A DNA stretch of 64,000 nt from CBDDFV01 sp965227335. GTDB lineage: Bacteria > Planctomycetota > Phycisphaerae > Phycisphaerales > SM1A02. Below, piece after piece: positions 62,491 to 64,000 of the stretch (position 1 is the first letter of the stretch; every line of letters begins with the position of its first letter). Position numbers and translations under genes: made by a program. A model generated the notes under the pieces. The model was given only the letters and a program-made list of their open reading frames with translations. It did no database searches and was not told the DNA's origin. The DNA is taken from the NCBI GenBank assembly GCA_965227335.1, contig CBDDFV010000006.1, forward strand, positions 62,001-126,000. The letters run 5' to 3'.

Positions 62491-63117
62491 TCAGGCCAGC
62501 TCAATGCCGGATGCAACAAGGGCCTCGCCATCCACCGCGACGAGCAGATCGAACACGCCGGTCGGCGTCTCAAGCAGAAAACGGCCGCGGGCGTCAGTGG
62601 CGGCGGTCACTGGCGCGTCGCCTCCGCCGGATTCGAACAACGCGACCCCGGAGGGCGCCCGATGCGTGTCATCGATCGTGACCTGACCGCGGATTTGTCG
62701 CAGGTCGCCGGTCAGCGTCCCGATCTCGATGTCGACGCGGCCCCACGGCGCCTCCCACGCCATCTGGCGGGCGTCGGTCTCGCCCCGGAATCCGGCGATG
62801 GCCGGTCGGGCGCGGCTGTCGAAGACGAGTTTCATGACCACGCGTTCGAGCGACAGAAGTCGCTCCGCCAGGGTCCCGACGGTTCGTCCCGACGGCTGGA
62901 AGGCGTCGACAATGCGTTGGGTCGTCTCGGCGCCCGCGGGCGCCTCGAGATTGACGGCGAGGGCGTCGATGATCAGCCGCACCCGCTCGGCGTACGCCGC
63001 ATCCGCAGGCGTGGCGCGAAGATGGGCCTCGATTTGTTCCCGAGCCGCGGGATCCGCGAGATCGCCGGTGACATACTCGACCAGCATCAGGCGGGTGATT
63101 GCATCGGATGACGGCAT
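62491..63117 (-). CDS. Anti-sigma-like protein with carboxypeptidase-regulatory-like C-terminus
   Basis: 208 residues from ATG 63117, after CAGGAGG. Residues 1-60 follow the zinc anti-sigma pattern: VEYVTGDLADPAAREQIEAH then LRATPADAAY. The His is kept, but the two Cys that should follow (CxxC) are Thr and Ala-like, so zinc is probably not bound. Residues 155-205 (VALFESGGGDAPVTA, RGRFLLETPTGVFDLLVAVD) look like a small carboxypeptidase-regulatory-type beta domain. No membrane segment is visible, so it would act in the cytoplasm. It sits between the sigma factor and CHAT genes. It may hold the sigma factor until CHAT acts; inference. Confidence 0.68.
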   Translation of the reverse strand: MPSSDAITRLMLVEYVTGDLADPAAREQIEAHLRATPADAAYAERVRLIIDALAVNLEAPAGAETTQRIVDAFQPSGRTVGTLAERLLSLERVVMKLVFDSRARPAIAGFRGETDARQMAWEAPWGRVDIEIGTLTGDLRQIRGQVTIDDTHRAPSGVALFESGGGDAPVTAATDARGRFLLETPTGVFDLLVAVDGEALVASGIELA

Positions 63118-63185
63118 GTCTGGCCTCCTGGCAGGGGAAACGTGCCTCGTTCCGCCCCCCGTGATACATGTCGATCGATGTTTGT

Positions 63186-63758
63186 TCAGGACTCGCGTTC
63201 GAGGTCTTCGAGCAGTTCGGCCAGTCGCTCGAGGCATCGGGCCCGGGTCGGTCCGATACTCCCGATGGGCATGTTCAATTCTCGCGATATCGCCTCATAG
63301 CCGCCAGAACCATCTTCGCGATAGAGGGCGGTCAGCAGGCGTTCACACCGTCCGCCGAGGCGGCGGAGCGCCGTTCCGACACGGGCCGCGCGCTCCCACG
63401 CCTCGACGTCGTCGGGCGGGGCCTGTCGTCCGGCTGGGGACGGCGGGTCGTCCGGGACGCGGATGCGTCGCCTGGCGGCGACCCGGCGACTGATCCGGAG
63501 GCTGGTCGTGATAAGCCACTTGGGCAGGCCGCGCCGGTTCCGGAGCTTCGGCAACTGGTGGATCAGGGCGAGGAAGACCTCCTGCAGGACGTCCTCGGCG
63601 GCCTCCGCGTCGAGTCCGTGGCGACGGGCGACGGTATAGACGAGTCGGTGGTAGCGGGCGACGAGCGCCTCCCACGCGTCGGCCTCCCCGGCGATACACG
63701 CGTCGATGACCTCATCGTCGCTGCGTTCGGGCCATGGATCGGCGGGCGTGATCGCCAC
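63186..63758 (-). CDS. ECF-type sigma factor of the CHAT operon
   Basis: 190 residues from GTG 63758, chosen because AAGGAG lies upstream (12-nt spacing); GTG 63794 would add 12 Arg-rich residues. Region 2 reads DAWEALVARYHRLVYTVARR and DAEAAEDVLQEVFLALIHQL. Region 4 ends with GGYEAISRELNMPIGSIGPT then RARCLERL, the RNA polymerase-type helix-turn-helix. It belongs to the standard ECF group, not to the kinase-linked group at 7452. It leads a three-gene leftward operon (sigma, anti-sigma-like, TPR-CHAT) and likely controls the operon itself. Confidence 0.85.
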   Translation of the reverse strand: MAITPADPWPERSDDEVIDACIAGEADAWEALVARYHRLVYTVARRHGLDAEAAEDVLQEVFLALIHQLPKLRNRRGLPKWLITTSLRISRRVAARRRIRVPDDPPSPAGRQAPPDDVEAWERAARVGTALRRLGGRCERLLTALYREDGSGGYEAISRELNMPIGSIGPTRARCLERLAELLEDLERES

Positions 63759-63857
63759 GGTCAGTCTCGTCTCCTTCGGGCGGCGGGTCCGCACGTGACG
63801 AACGCCGGCCCAAACCCGTCACTCTACCAGAGTTGCAGCAAATCACGCGCAGGCCCG

Positions 63858-64000
63858 GTGCGACCGCGTGGTCGGTCGGGCGCGCATGGCGGGCACAGCA
63901 CAGTTCGTGACAGAGTCAAGAACTACTATGAGAATGGTCAGTTTGGTCATGCTGCAAGCGAGGGCACGAAGATCTACTGCGAGCTGATCCGTGACCTCAC
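63858..64000 (+). CDS. Partial reading frame running off the window, unrecognised
   Basis: A frame open from about 63858 (possible GTG) to the window end reads HGGHSTVRDRVKNYYENGQF then GHAASEGTKIYCELIRDL. The composition after 63890 is much lower in GC than the rest, and the residues look protein-like. It could be the start of a foreign gene or a gene fragment. No family recognised. Confidence 0.3.
   Translation, partial: MRPRGRSGAHGGHSTVRDRVKNYYENGQFGHAASEGTKIYCELIRDL

Overview
The window reads as a high-GC chromosome segment from a planctomycete, most likely of the Phycisphaerae type. This is inferred from gene content: large secreted proteins ending in short dockerin-type EF-hand repeats of the DLDGDGxVGxxDLxxLLxxWG form, ECF sigma factors fused by overlap to Ser/Thr kinases with TPR ectodomains, and lamin-tail, HYR, beta-helix and PACC-type cysteine modules. 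No rRNA, intact tRNA or CRISPR array was seen.

Layout. 1-1713 is the 3' part of a membrane Ser/Thr kinase with TPRs. 1791-7330 (minus) holds four exported proteins: a PDZ-like lipoprotein, a protein built from a duplicated domain, a Sel1/TPR membrane protein, and a pentapeptide-repeat (AAQQR) protein whose frame is broken. 7452-10602 is an ECF sigma/kinase pair. 10630-11348 is a coupled PH-like/zinc-ribbon membrane pair. 11659-13332 is a cysteine-rich dockerin protein. 13425-16163 is a further kinase. 16830-26168 (minus) is a four-gene operon of secreted proteins in which cohesin-like and dockerin-like modules sit in the same chain. 27264-30332 is a large beta-helix dockerin protein. 30510-34123 is a second sigma/kinase pair. 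34124-35186 is a scar zone with a displaced tRNA-Gly 3' end, transposase and restriction-gene relics. 35187-38179 is a third sigma/kinase pair whose kinase has lost 8 nt in the glycine loop. 38298-39680 is a beta-helix dockerin protein. 40084-49646 is a lower-confidence accessory stretch: an HtrA-like protease with TPRs, a lipoprotein, a divergent sigma factor and kinase-ankyrin pair, and an unrecognised 663-residue protein. 49719-53036 has a double lamin-tail dockerin protein and a subtilase with dockerin. 53280-59646 is a five-gene operon suggestive of a phosphate-containing surface polymer (ABC exporter, nucleotidyltransferase, CDP-glycerol-type transferase, choline-kinase-like protein, OprP-like porin). 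59660-63758 (minus) is a sigma factor, an anti-sigma-like protein and a TPR-CHAT caspase-family protease. A foreign-looking partial reading frame runs off the right edge.

How it fits together. The recurring theme is sensing and building the cell surface. Kinases and sigma factors are made by translational coupling, so each kinase is probably a partner or regulator of its own sigma factor. The dockerin proteins are the likely surface output. The CHAT operon and the polymer operon are the best candidates for undescribed systems. All of this is inferred from sequence reading alone; no homology search was run.
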